This document shows, piece by piece, positions 53,134-62,241 of a stretch of DNA of 64,000 bases. A program made the translations under genes and the position numbers. Source of the stretch: a bacterium (GTDB lineage Bacteria > Planctomycetota > UBA1135 > UBA2386); the NCBI GenBank assembly GCA_030432695.1, contig JAUILN010000003.1, positions 1 to 64,000 on the forward strand, given 5' to 3'. A model generated the notes under the pieces. The model had not been told where the DNA came from. It searched no databases and worked only from the letters and a program-made list of their open reading frames with translations. Each line of letters opens with the position of its first letter. Position 1 is the first letter of the stretch.

Positions 53134-56100
53134 TCAGCCGCCGACGACCACCAGCAGGCCCTCGGTGGTCTCGGCCCCGCCGAACAGCGCCCCGCCCGCG
53201 GTCGCGACCACCGCCTGCAGCACGAAGCGCGCACCGCGCAGGGCCGGATCGTTCGGCACGCTCAGCGGGATCGCGGTCGATCCCGAGTTCGCGGTGGTGA
53301 ACAGGCCGAGCGCCATCGGGTTCACCACGTTGATCTCGCAGTCGGGGGTCGGGCTCCGGAACGCCGGATCGATGCCGAACACGAAGCCGGCCGGGCTCGA
53401 GGGTGCGGAGCGGACCGTCAGGTTCAGCGGGCTACCGAGGCGTGGTTCGGCGTTGGCGCGGAGCTGTGCGCCGCAGCCGCGGCCGAGGGGTTCCGCGAGG
53501 CCGATGCTCGCAGCGGTGCAAGGGACGGCGTGCAGCTCGCGGCCGGTGACGCCATCGTCGGCGGTGAACACCATCCGGTCGCCGACCAGCGCCACCGGCT
53601 CCGGGTCCGAACTCGCCGGCCCGGTCCAGGCATCCGCGATCACCCGGGTGCCCGCAGTTGTGCCGTCGCTGGTCCACAGTTCGGCGCCGTGCAGCGGGCT
53701 CCAGACCTCGAACACGATCCGTCCCTGCGAGCCGAGGGCGACCAGCTCCTGCCGGGCGTCGAAGCGCGGCCCCGTGAACGACGAGGCCAGGACGCGGCGG
53801 GTGCCGGCCGGCGTCCCGTCGGTGACCCAGAGTTCCGCGGCCTCCAGCGAGCTGTCGCTCACCAGGAAGAACGCGCGGTCACCGGAGACCGCCAGCTCGC
53901 GCGGCTGCAGGTCGTCGGGACCGGCGCCGGTGCTGTAGAGGTTGACGGTGTTGAACACCGTCCCATCGGTGGACCACAGCCCACTCGGATGCGCATTGGT
54001 GCTGGCCACCAGCAGCACGCGGTCGCCGAACGCCGTGAGCAGGTCCGGCTGACTGCCCGGGCCGAGGGCGGGCTCCAGATCGAGGATCCGGGTGCCGGCG
54101 GGGGTGCCATCGGTGAACCATGGCTCCCGGCCGGTGATCGGGGACTCGGCGACGAACAGCACGCCGCGTTCGAAGGTGGTGAAGCGGACCGGTCCGCTCG
54201 AGCCGGTTCCCATGCTGATGTCGGCGAGGCGGCGCGTGCCCGCCACGGTGCCGTCGCTGACCCAGGGCTCCTGGCCGCCCGCGGCGTCGGTGTTGCGGCC
54301 GACGATCAGGTTGCCGAACGCGGCCTCGGCGACGAACGCGGAGTGCTGGGTCAGGGCGGTGACCGGTCCGGTGCCGGCCTGGGTGCCGTCGCTCCGCCAG
54401 ATCTGCCCGGCGAGGTTGTCGCCGACCCGGAACCACGCGGTCCCGTCGTCGGTCACCACCGCGCCGAGCGGGGCGCCGGGTGCGGGGAGGCTGGCGATGC
54501 GGTGGGTGCCCGAGGCGGTTCCGTCGGTCACGAACAGATCGAGCGGGCCTGCGGCCGGGCGGTACTGGAACAGCAGCCCCTCGGGGATCCCGGCGAGCGG
54601 CGTGAAACCGCCGGCGGTCGAGCCGTTGCCGAGACCCAACGAGACGGTGCCGGCCGGAGTGCCGTCGGTGACGAAGGGCTCGAAGCCGCCCGCGGTGCCG
54701 ACGGCCGCGAACACCAGGAAGTCGTCGTGGAGCAGCCCTGCCTCGGGCCGGCTGTCGCCGCTCCGCGGATCGGGCGCGAGGTTGCCGAGCAGGGTCGCCT
54801 GGCGGGTCGCCGGATCGAACACCCACGGCTCGACGCCGGTGGTCGCGTCGTCGGCCGCCAACACCAGGCCGCGGGGCAGCGAGCCGATCGGGCGGTTGGC
54901 GGCGCCGGCGGTTCCCGGCGCGAGGTCGAGTGCGAGGCGGGTGCCGGCGGAGGTGCCGTCGGTCTCGAACAGCTCGGTGCCGTGCGTCGGCGAGGTGGCG
55001 CGGAACCAGACGCGGCCGGCGTGGGCCACGAAGGAGTCCGCGCGGTTCGGCACTTCGAGCGGCGAGGTCGGCACCAGTTCGTGGGTGCCTGCGGCGGTGC
55101 CGTCGCTGAACCAGGGCCGCGTCGGGGTGGTTCCATCGGTGGCTCCGAACACCAGGCCGCCGAACGCGGCGACGCCCTGGGCGAGCTGCGGGATGCCGTC
55201 TCGCGGTCCCGGCTGCACGTCGGCGACCATCCGGGTGCCGGCGGCAGAACCGTCGGTGACCCACAGCTCTCGGCCATGGTTGCCGTCGGCGGCGTGGAAC
55301 CAGATGCGCTGGCCGCTCGGGTCGACCGTGAGCTGTCCGGGGAACGAGGCCGACGAGCCGGGGCGGATGTCGAACAAGAGGCGTGTCCCCGCGTCGGTCC
55401 CGTCGCTGATCCACGGCTCGAGACCGCTGACGCCGTCGTCGGCGAACAGCAGGACCCGGCCCGCGACCTCGCCGCCGACCGCCGCCACCTGCAGCGGAGC
55501 GCCGTTCACCAGGAGCCGGCGGCTGGCCGTCGCGGTGCCGTCCTTGATCCACACCGGTGCGGTGAAGCTGGCGGACTCGTGCATCCACAGCTTGCCGAGC
55601 CGGGTGTGCAGGGTGGGAAGGAGCGCGCCGGTGAGGCGCTCGTCGACGACGGTGCTGGCGGCATCGCCCTGGGTGCGCCAGATCTCGATCTGCAGCAGGC
55701 CGCCCACCCGCGCGAAGTAGCCGGTGTTGCCGAGCACCGCGAAGTTGCCGAGCACCGAGCCGTCACGACCCGGAGTGAGGTCGCCGAGGAGGAAGGGCGT
55801 CGTGCTGCCGCGCACCAGGGCATGCGGTTCGCGGCCGAAGCGGTCGGAGCGGGTGTCGATCAGCAGGATGCCGCGCGGCAGCAGCGTGGCGGAGCGGACG
55901 CCGGGGATCGTGCCGGTGCCGAGATCGTCGACGGCGCGGGTCCCGGCCACCGTGCCGTCGGTCACCCACAGCTCCCGGCCGCGGTCCGGGGTCTCGGCGC
56001 TGAACCAGCCGAAGCGCAGGCCGTCTTGGGTCAGCCACTGCGGGCCTGATGAGCGGGGGCCGGTCGTCGTGCCATCGCTCTGCAGGTCGACCAGCAGGGT

Positions 56101-56193
56101 GTCGGTGATCGGGCCCTGGGCCGACGGCTGCGCGGCGCAGCAGGCGGCGGCCAGGACGATGGCGCGGAGAGGGGCGCGACGTCGGGTGGTCAT
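53134..56193 (-). CDS. Secreted ELWxxDGT-repeat protein (longest form)
   Basis: A 1019-residue exported protein. ATG 56193 gives MTTRRRAPLRAIVLAAACCA, a clear signal peptide ending near PSAQ. About sixteen ELWxxDGT-type repeats (ELWVTDGTVAGT, EPWISDGTDAGT, RPWFSDGTAAGT, DLFVTDGTASGT, QIWRSDGTQAGT) run from residue 70 to 890. The shared C-terminal module starts near 901 (GRGCGAQLR) with SVPNDPALRGARFVLQAVV. Third such protein in the window; the repeats are probably surface-displayed beta-propeller strands of unknown ligand. The hairpin element lies immediately downstream. Confidence 0.9.
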   Translation of the reverse strand: MTTRRRAPLRAIVLAAACCAAQPSAQGPITDTLLVDLQSDGTTTGPRSSGPQWLTQDGLRFGWFSAETPDRGRELWVTDGTVAGTRAVDDLGTGTIPGVRSATLLPRGILLIDTRSDRFGREPHALVRGSTTPFLLGDLTPGRDGSVLGNFAVLGNTGYFARVGGLLQIEIWRTQGDAASTVVDERLTGALLPTLHTRLGKLWMHESASFTAPVWIKDGTATASRRLLVNGAPLQVAAVGGEVAGRVLLFADDGVSGLEPWISDGTDAGTRLLFDIRPGSSASFPGQLTVDPSGQRIWFHAADGNHGRELWVTDGSAAGTRMVADVQPGPRDGIPQLAQGVAAFGGLVFGATDGTTPTRPWFSDGTAAGTHELVPTSPLEVPNRADSFVAHAGRVWFRATSPTHGTELFETDGTSAGTRLALDLAPGTAGAANRPIGSLPRGLVLAADDATTGVEPWVFDPATRQATLLGNLAPDPRSGDSRPEAGLLHDDFLVFAAVGTAGGFEPFVTDGTPAGTVSLGLGNGSTAGGFTPLAGIPEGLLFQYRPAAGPLDLFVTDGTASGTHRIASLPAPGAPLGAVVTDDGTAWFRVGDNLAGQIWRSDGTQAGTGPVTALTQHSAFVAEAAFGNLIVGRNTDAAGGQEPWVSDGTVAGTRRLADISMGTGSSGPVRFTTFERGVLFVAESPITGREPWFTDGTPAGTRILDLEPALGPGSQPDLLTAFGDRVLLVASTNAHPSGLWSTDGTVFNTVNLYSTGAGPDDLQPRELAVSGDRAFFLVSDSSLEAAELWVTDGTPAGTRRVLASSFTGPRFDARQELVALGSQGRIVFEVWSPLHGAELWTSDGTTAGTRVIADAWTGPASSDPEPVALVGDRMVFTADDGVTGRELHAVPCTAASIGLAEPLGRGCGAQLRANAEPRLGSPLNLTVRSAPSSPAGFVFGIDPAFRSPTPDCEINVVNPMALGLFTTANSGSTAIPLSVPNDPALRGARFVLQAVVATAGGALFGGAETTEGLLVVVGG

Positions 56194-56483
56194 CGTGAGG
56201 CTCGGTTCGGGGTCTGGCGCGCGGGATCGGCGCGGGATGGCCAGCACGTGGGGCAGGCTGACCGTGGTCGTCGCAGGGCAAGGTGCGTGCCTCGGCCTCG
56301 CGTCACGTCACGATCGCCGTTGTTGCCCGTCGGGCGGCGTCCTGCTGGCGCTTCCGCTTCCACGGGGTCATGCCCCCGCCGGCGCGGACCGGCACGGATC
56401 TGCAACACCCGGGCTGCCGGCGCGACGATTCGCGGCGCGGGCTGACCGTGTCGTTCGGATCGACGACTCCCGGAAGGCGCAGA

Positions 56484-57752
56484 TCAGCGCTGCGTCGCGT
56501 GCTTCGGTCGCTCTTCGATGCGCAGCCGGCGGGTGAAGGTCTCGCCGCGACGGTAGATCTCCAGCTCGACGTCGGCGCCGATGCCGGCGAGGTAGAGGCA
56601 GCGCTGGAAGGCGACCGGGGTCTGCACGAACTCGCCGTCGAAGCGGACCAGGAAGTCGCCGGGCTCGAGGCCGGCCTGCTTCGCTGCACTCGGGTCGAAG
56701 ACGTTCTCGATGTAGATGCCGAAGCGGGGCTTCATCAGCAGGTTGTAGGCCCCGGGTCCGAACTCCTTGCGCAGCTCGGCGCGGCTCATCACCGCGAAGC
56801 CGAGCCACGGCGACTTGGACGACTGCACCTTCCGCAGCGACTCGTAGAGGTTGACCAGGATGTTGGAAGGCAGCGCGAACTCGAGGCCCGGGCCGGGCAG
56901 CAGCTCGGTGGTGCCCGGCTTGATCTCGCGCGGCATCAGCAGGCCGACCACCTCGCCCTGCACGTTGAGCAGCGGACCGCCGTAGGCCTCGGGGTGCAGA
57001 CGCAGCGAGGTCTGCAGGTAGGTCGCGGTCATGTTCTCCTGGTAGCAGTCGCGGTCGGGCGGCGAGGTGACGTGGCCGACGGCGAACACCTGCTCGGGGC
57101 CGAACGGTGCGCCCACCCCGATCGCGTAGTGCCCGGGTCGGAGCGCGCCGCTGTCACCCCACTCGGCGACGCCGAACTGCGGCGGGAACGACTCGTCGTA
57201 GACCTCGAGCTTCAACAGCGCGAGGTCGAGCGTCGGCTCGGCGGCGACCAGTCGGCAGATGGTGTTCTGCTGGTCGGGGGTCTCGACGTCGATCAGGTCG
57301 GCGAACGAGCCGTCGGGCTTCTGCAGCGGGTGCAGGCAGGTCAGGAACTCGCCGTCGGCGGTGACCGCGAAGCCGCTGCCGATGCCGATCTTGTGGTAGC
57401 CGGGGTAGAGCTCCTCGCTGGTCTCCGCGACCCAGCCGCCGCCTTCGCGTTCGTCGTCGAGGTCAGTCGCGGTCGCGACTGGAGCGGTCGCGACGGGCGA
57501 GGGCACGGCGAGGAATGACTGGCCGTCGGTGGCCGGCGCGTCCTTGGCGTAGCCGGTGACCGTGACCGTGAAGCGGTAGGCGGTCTCGGCGACGGCCTGG
57601 AAGTGCTGCTGGATCGCGAGCGCGGCCTGCAGGCCGTCGGGGAGGGTGGGGCGATCGGTGGTGCTCGCGGGCGTCGGATCCTGCGCCAGGGAGAGGGCGC
57701 AGAGCGACGCGATCGCCAGCGTCGACCGGATGAGGTCGCGGGAGATGTTCAT
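56484..57752 (-). CDS. HtrA/DegP-like protein lacking the catalytic serine (pseudoprotease)
   Basis: A 422-residue exported trypsin-fold plus PDZ protein (signal peptide ending near SLAQ, residue 24). The protease core aligns with HtrA: GIGSGFAVTADGEFLTCLHP (His at 141), LDLALLKLE (Asp 176), ATYLQTSLRLHPEAYGGPLL. In HtrA the last motif is NPGNSGGPL; here Ser is Tyr (Y257) in PEAYGGPLL, so peptide hydrolysis by the usual mechanism should be impossible. The PDZ domain follows at about 340-410 (IENVFDPSAAKQAGLEPGDF, LVRFDGEFVQTPVAF). It may act as a chaperone, scaffold or substrate-binding protein. Start ATG 57752; it lies 115 bases downstream of the PhoX-like gene, beyond the hairpins at 57792-57853. 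Confidence 0.85.
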   Translation of the reverse strand: MNISRDLIRSTLAIASLCALSLAQDPTPASTTDRPTLPDGLQAALAIQQHFQAVAETAYRFTVTVTGYAKDAPATDGQSFLAVPSPVATAPVATATDLDDEREGGGWVAETSEELYPGYHKIGIGSGFAVTADGEFLTCLHPLQKPDGSFADLIDVETPDQQNTICRLVAAEPTLDLALLKLEVYDESFPPQFGVAEWGDSGALRPGHYAIGVGAPFGPEQVFAVGHVTSPPDRDCYQENMTATYLQTSLRLHPEAYGGPLLNVQGEVVGLLMPREIKPGTTELLPGPGLEFALPSNILVNLYESLRKVQSSKSPWLGFAVMSRAELRKEFGPGAYNLLMKPRFGIYIENVFDPSAAKQAGLEPGDFLVRFDGEFVQTPVAFQRCLYLAGIGADVELEIYRRGETFTRRLRIEERPKHATQR

Positions 57753-57791
57753 GGCTCGGAGAGGGAAGGTGAGAGGGTCCGTCAACGCAAC

Positions 57792-57853
57792 GCGCCGCCG
57801 GAGTGCGGGACCCCGGCGGCGCGGAAGGACTTGCCGGCCCGCGGCGGGCCGGC
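57792..57853 (-). terminator. Tandem GC-rich hairpins after the PhoX-like gene
   Basis: Two perfect inverted repeats within 16 bases of the stop at 57868 on the minus strand: 57833-57853 (GCCGGCCCG, CGG loop, 9-base arms) and 57792-57822 (GCGCCGCCGG arms, 11-base loop). No long T run follows. They probably terminate the PhoX-like transcript before the HtrA-like gene. Confidence 0.65.
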
Positions 57854-57867
57854 GCTTCGACGATCGA

Positions 57868-59766
57868 TCAGAAGTCGAGCGTGACCGCGGGGCCGGCCTG
57901 GGCCGGAGTGCCATCCATCGCGACCTCGAGGGCCACGGTGTCGAGGCGCAGGCCGAGCGGGCAGGCGAGGCCCGGCAGGGTGAAGTCGGCGCGGCCGTTG
58001 CCTTCGCCGTCGAGCAGGCCGACCAGCGGCGGGACCAGGTAGGCGAGTTCGCCCACGGTCACGTCGACGCCGTAGAACCAGCCGAACGGCGCGTTGCCGG
58101 CGTTCTGCACCGCGAGCACGATGGCGTAGCCGTTGCCGGCATTGCCGTTGGTGACGTCGATCGTGATGTCGACGCCGGTGCCGTTGTCTGTGCAGCGCAG
58201 CGCGTGGTCGACGCCCTGGTTGGTCAGGAAGATCAGCTGGCCGCCTTCGTCGAGGAGCGGGTTGCCGCCGATCGAACCGTCCTGGATGCCGTGCGCCTGG
58301 ACCGTCGCCAGCAGCAGGGTCTCGCCGCGCTGGGTCGGGAAGAACGCGGTCACGTCGAGGACGCCGGAGGTCTCGGGAACTCCGAGGGTGCCCGCGCCGG
58401 CGTCGGTGGCGTCGAGCGGCAGGACCACGGTGCGGTTGACCTCACCGATGCGGGTCGGTGCCCAGCCGTTGCTCGCGTCGAGCTCCCAGATCGAGGCGTC
58501 CATGCCCGACACGGCACCGAACAGCGAACTCGGCGAGGTCGAGCGGTCCTCGTTGATGTAGATGTTGCCGTTGTCGGCCCAGCACAGGTTGTCAGGGCTG
58601 CGGACGTCCATGTCGGGGACGGGCTCGCCGTCGGCGTCCGAGATGATCGAGAACGTCGCGACCGCTCCGAGCGCGGCGAAGTCGACCTCGATGATGTAGG
58701 TCGTGCCCCAGTTGTCGGCGGGGAACAGCTGGCCGCGGCCGGTCGAGGCGAAGGCGACCTGGCGGCCGTTGGCGGGGTTGGTGTGCAGGTCCTCGGGGCG
58801 CGAGAACTGGAACGCGCCGGCGGCGACGGCCGCGTCGCGCAGCGTCGAGTCGTCGAGGTAGCCCTGGGCGTCGTAGCCGGGCATGCCGGCCATGCTGGCG
58901 TCCTGCACGTCGATCGCGACGAAGTGACCGCGGCGCGAGTTGCCCTTGGTGTTGAACTGCTGCGGCGAGGTGTCGCCGTTGTCCGCGACCCAGTAGTGGA
59001 GCTGGCCGACCGCGAGGCCGTTCCGGTCCAGGAAGCTGCGGTCGCCGAGGGCGTTCTTCTGGCCGACGTAGAGGTACATCGGTGCGCCCGCGGTGTCGTC
59101 GCCGAGCAGCAGGGCGACGGTGTCCCGACGACCGGTGTCGATCGCGGTCACGTTCTCCCATGCGCCGCGGCCCAGGGCAGGAGCGGCCCAGATCGCGCGA
59201 CCGCGGACGTCGACGACCCACTCGGAGCCGCCGTGCGGGTGGAACGGCGTGCCGCTCTCCTCGCCGGTGAAGTAGAGGTCGTCGACAAAGCCGTAGGTGC
59301 CGCGCTGCACGCCCTGCGACGAGCAGAAGCGGGCGAAGCCGTCGATGGCGTTGCCGTCTTCGTTGACCTGGGCGGGGTCGGTGACCACGTTGCCCTGACG
59401 GTCGTAGATGGTGTCGTAGGCGAGGCCGGCCGAGCGGACCACGCCGCCGTTCCGGGTGCGGCTGATCTCCATCGCGGAGACGCGCGCGCCGGTGAGGCTG
59501 GTGCCGTTGGCGAGGTCGTAGGCGTAGCCATTGCCCTCGTTCAGCTCGTGGTTGACGAGCACGAGCGCCGTGCCGGGGCGACGGCCGGGGAACGCGGCGA
59601 CACCGTCGAGGATGCCGACCGGCTGGTAGCTACCGACGGTCTCGCCGACCGTGAAGATGGCTTCGGTACGCCAGCCGATGCCGCGCACCATGGAGGGGTT
59701 CTGGGCCGAGACTGCCGCGGCGGTGGCCGCGATCGCCAGGGCGACGGAGGAGTTGAGCTTGTTCAT
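57868..59766 (-). CDS. PhoX-like (DUF839) secreted phosphatase-like protein
   Basis: A 632-residue exported protein (signal peptide MNKLNSSVALAIAATAAAVS, cleavage near SAQ). The order of motifs recalls PhoX/DUF839 alkaline phosphatases: TALVLVNHELNEGNG, an SAMEISRTRNGGVV strand, FTGEESGTPFHPHGGSEWVV, NVTAIDTGRRDTVALLLGDD and EDLHTNPANGRQVAFASTGR, DNLCWADNGNIYINED. PhoX enzymes hydrolyse phosphomonoesters outside the inner membrane with calcium and iron; the acidic and His residues here would supply metal ligands, but the exact set cannot be checked by eye. A C-terminal beta domain of about 120 residues (GNAGNGYAIVLAVQNAG) resembles a sorting or binding domain. Phosphate-related regulation cannot be seen in the sequence. 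Confidence 0.75.
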   Translation of the reverse strand: MNKLNSSVALAIAATAAAVSAQNPSMVRGIGWRTEAIFTVGETVGSYQPVGILDGVAAFPGRRPGTALVLVNHELNEGNGYAYDLANGTSLTGARVSAMEISRTRNGGVVRSAGLAYDTIYDRQGNVVTDPAQVNEDGNAIDGFARFCSSQGVQRGTYGFVDDLYFTGEESGTPFHPHGGSEWVVDVRGRAIWAAPALGRGAWENVTAIDTGRRDTVALLLGDDTAGAPMYLYVGQKNALGDRSFLDRNGLAVGQLHYWVADNGDTSPQQFNTKGNSRRGHFVAIDVQDASMAGMPGYDAQGYLDDSTLRDAAVAAGAFQFSRPEDLHTNPANGRQVAFASTGRGQLFPADNWGTTYIIEVDFAALGAVATFSIISDADGEPVPDMDVRSPDNLCWADNGNIYINEDRSTSPSSLFGAVSGMDASIWELDASNGWAPTRIGEVNRTVVLPLDATDAGAGTLGVPETSGVLDVTAFFPTQRGETLLLATVQAHGIQDGSIGGNPLLDEGGQLIFLTNQGVDHALRCTDNGTGVDITIDVTNGNAGNGYAIVLAVQNAGNAPFGWFYGVDVTVGELAYLVPPLVGLLDGEGNGRADFTLPGLACPLGLRLDTVALEVAMDGTPAQAGPAVTLDF

Positions 59767-60004
59767 CACGATCGGATCGCGCGGCACATGGGTGTGCGCG
59801 CATGGGTCTCGAAACGAGGGACCGTGAGTGCTAAGCGGTGCGATCAAGCCCGCGCCGGGTGATCGATCAACACTGGATGAAGTCCAGACGCCTGTTCGGC
59901 AGTCTCGATGCGCGGCATAGGATCGGCCACCGGTGCGAGGTCGAGTTCCATGTGCCTTGCCTCGGCCTTTGCACCCTCCTGACAGAACCCGAAGCGGAAC
60001 CGAC

Positions 60005-60583
60005 ATGCGCGAGACCTGTGCCCGAACCCCTGCAGCCCGCCTCCTCGGACTTGGCGCGTTCCTGACCTTCGCCCTGATGGCGACCGCCTGCTCGGGTGTG
60101 CAGGTCGTCAGCGAGACGAGCGACCCGGACGCCTTGCGCGGGATCGAGACCTACTCCTGGACCTCGCGGCCGGCCCCGCGCGACGTCGAGGGGCGAGCCA
60201 CCTACGAGCCCGACCTCGCGCGCGACGCGCAGCAGCGGATCGACGAGGCGCTGCAGGCGCGTGGCTGGCAGGAGGTCCGCGAGTCGCGCGCCGACGTGCT
60301 GCTCACCGAGCACTTCTTCGTCGAGACGATCGAGCGCCAGCAGGATCCCTACTTCAACTACTACACGTCGGTCGTCGAGGAGATCGGCCGCTTCGCGCTC
60401 GAGGCGATCGACCCAGAGACCGACGAGCGGGTCTGGATCGGCGTCGCCGAGAGCCGGCTGCGGGTGGTCTCGCGCGGCGTCGGCGTCGACTCGGTGAACA
60501 GCGTGGCCTCCGAGGACGAGCGCGATTGGAAGCTGGCGGAGAAGGTGGAAGCGGTGTTGGGGCGGCTATCGTCCGGCCGATGA
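60005..60583 (+). CDS. DUF4136 lipoprotein
   Basis: A 192-residue lipoprotein: signal peptide with lipobox LMATAC, lipidated Cys at 29. The rest fits DUF4136: ALRGIETYSW, RIDEALQARGWQEV (a helix seen in all members), RADVLLTEHFFVE and GRFALEAIDPETDERVWIGV followed by AEKVEAVLGRL. The family is found in envelopes of many bacteria and has no proven function. It lies 52 bases before the isocitrate dehydrogenase gene, so co-transcription is possible. Confidence 0.85.
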   Translation: MRETCARTPAARLLGLGAFLTFALMATACSGVQVVSETSDPDALRGIETYSWTSRPAPRDVEGRATYEPDLARDAQQRIDEALQARGWQEVRESRADVLLTEHFFVETIERQQDPYFNYYTSVVEEIGRFALEAIDPETDERVWIGVAESRLRVVSRGVGVDSVNSVASEDERDWKLAEKVEAVLGRLSSGR

Positions 60584-60635
60584 ACCGATTGCCTGATCGT
60601 CTCCGCGACCGACTCCTGGCCCCGCACCTACCGAG

Positions 60636-62111
60636 ATGAGCGATTCCTCACCGCGTCCCCGTGTCACCGTGGCCCACGGCGACGGCATCGGCCCCGAGAT
60701 CATGGGCGCCACGCTGCGCGTCCTCGAGGCCGCGCGAGCCGAGCTCGAACTCGACGAGATCCAGATCGGCGAGCAGGTCTACCTGTCGGGCAACACCTCC
60801 GGGATCGCGCCGGAGGCGTGGGACGCGCTGCGCCGCTCCCGGGTGTTCCTCAAGGCGCCGATCACCACGCCGCGCGGTGGCGGCTACAAGTCGCTGAACG
60901 TCACCACGCGCAAGACCCTCGGCCTGTTCGCCAACGTGCGGCCCTGCGTCAGCTACTCGCCGTTCGTGATGACCCGGCACCCGGGCATGGACGTGGTGAT
61001 CGTCCGCGAGAACGAGGAGGACACCTACGCGGGCATCGAGCACCGGCAGACCCAGGAGGTCACGCAGTGCCTGAAGCTGATCTCCCGGCCCGGCTCGGAG
61101 CGCTGCATCCGCTACGCGTTCGAGTACGCGCGGCGCGCCGAGCGACGCAAGATCACCTGCCTGACCAAGGACAACATCATGAAGATCACCGACGGCCTGT
61201 TCCGTCGGGTCTTCCAGGAGGTCGCGGAGGAGTATCCGGACATCGAGACCGAGGAACTCATCATCGACATCGGCACCGCGTGGCTGGCCGATGCACCGGA
61301 GCGGTTCGACGTGGTGGTCACGCCGAACCTCTACGGCGACATCGTCTCCGACGTGACCGCGCAGCTCTCGGGGTCGGTCGGTCTGTGCGGCTCGGCCAAC
61401 ATCGGCGCCGAGTTCGCGATGTTCGAGGCGATCCACGGCTCGGCGCCGGACATCGCGGGACGCGACATCGCCAATCCGTCGGGACTGCTGCTCGGCGCGG
61501 TGATGATGCTGGTCCACGTCGGCCGCAACGAGGTCGCGACGCGCGTGCACAACGCCTGGTTGAAGACCATCGAGGACGGGGTGCACACCGGCGACGTCTA
61601 CCGCGAGGGGATGAGCGGCGAGCGGGTCGGTACCCAGGCGTTCGCCGATGCGGTGATCGGGCGTCTGGGAGACGAGCCGCGCCGACTGAACAAGGTCCAC
61701 TACCAGGAGGTCGCGGGCGGCAGGGTCGGCTTCGACACCGAACCGCGGCCGCAGCCGCAGCAGGTGAAGCGGCTGGTGGGAGTCGACGTCTTCCTCGACT
61801 GGGACGAGAGCGGGCGGGATGCGGGCGCGCTGGCGGGCAGGCTGGAGTCCGCAGCGGCGGGCGTGCCCCTGAAGCTCGAGGTCATCACCAATCGGGGCGT
61901 CAAGGTCTGGCCGGGCGGGCTCCCCGAGACGTTCTGCTCGGATCACTGGCGATGCCGGTTCTATCCGAAGGGCGAGGGCCAGCCGGTGCGACACGAGGAC
62001 GTCGCGGCCCTGCTCGGCCATCTCGCGACCGCCGGCCTCGACTTCATCAAGACCGAGCACCTCTACACCTTCGACGGTGAAGTCGGCTACGCGCTCGCCC
62101 AAGGTCAGTGA
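60636..62111 (+). CDS. icd: NADP-dependent isocitrate dehydrogenase (long Thermus-type form)
   Basis: A 491-residue beta-decarboxylating dehydrogenase: oxidises isocitrate to 2-oxoglutarate and CO2 in the citric acid cycle. Family landmarks: GDGIGPEIM at the N-terminus, LNVTTRKTLGLFANVRP, the VRENEEDTYAGIEHRQT loop, TKDNIMKITDGLF with catalytic Lys, and NLYGDIVSDVTAQLSGSVGL with a metal Asp, then AIHGSAPDIAGRDIANPSG. After about residue 340 it carries a C-terminal extension (GVDVFLDWDESG..., LHTY-like FIKTEHLYTFDGEVG) found in the roughly 480-500-residue isocitrate dehydrogenases of Thermus and alphaproteobacterial relatives, which separates it from the shorter enzymes and from IPMDH. Coenzyme choice (NADP) is inferred from that subgroup. 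Confidence 0.9.
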   Translation: MSDSSPRPRVTVAHGDGIGPEIMGATLRVLEAARAELELDEIQIGEQVYLSGNTSGIAPEAWDALRRSRVFLKAPITTPRGGGYKSLNVTTRKTLGLFANVRPCVSYSPFVMTRHPGMDVVIVRENEEDTYAGIEHRQTQEVTQCLKLISRPGSERCIRYAFEYARRAERRKITCLTKDNIMKITDGLFRRVFQEVAEEYPDIETEELIIDIGTAWLADAPERFDVVVTPNLYGDIVSDVTAQLSGSVGLCGSANIGAEFAMFEAIHGSAPDIAGRDIANPSGLLLGAVMMLVHVGRNEVATRVHNAWLKTIEDGVHTGDVYREGMSGERVGTQAFADAVIGRLGDEPRRLNKVHYQEVAGGRVGFDTEPRPQPQQVKRLVGVDVFLDWDESGRDAGALAGRLESAAAGVPLKLEVITNRGVKVWPGGLPETFCSDHWRCRFYPKGEGQPVRHEDVAALLGHLATAGLDFIKTEHLYTFDGEVGYALAQGQ

Positions 62112-62241
62112 CGAGGGCTTGGAGGCCGTCGGAGTCTGCGCGCTGGATTCGTCGCGCCCGATGGTTTGAGCTGAGCGGATCGGCCGCGCAGCCCGGTCTC
62201 GCCTCCATGGGGGCCCGTGCCGCCGGCAACCAGGAGCAGGC

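Noticed and set aside
50164..56049. A 1961-residue open frame on the plus strand over a kinase and a repeat-protein gene
   Set aside because: It mirrors strong minus-strand genes, has Gly/Ala/Arg-rich antisense composition, no recognisable domain and no sensible start. Long antisense frames are expected in very GC-rich DNA.
57868..59766. Naming this protein a true PhoX alkaline phosphatase
   Set aside because: Motif order fits, but the full metal-binding set could not be verified by eye, so only a PhoX-like call is made.
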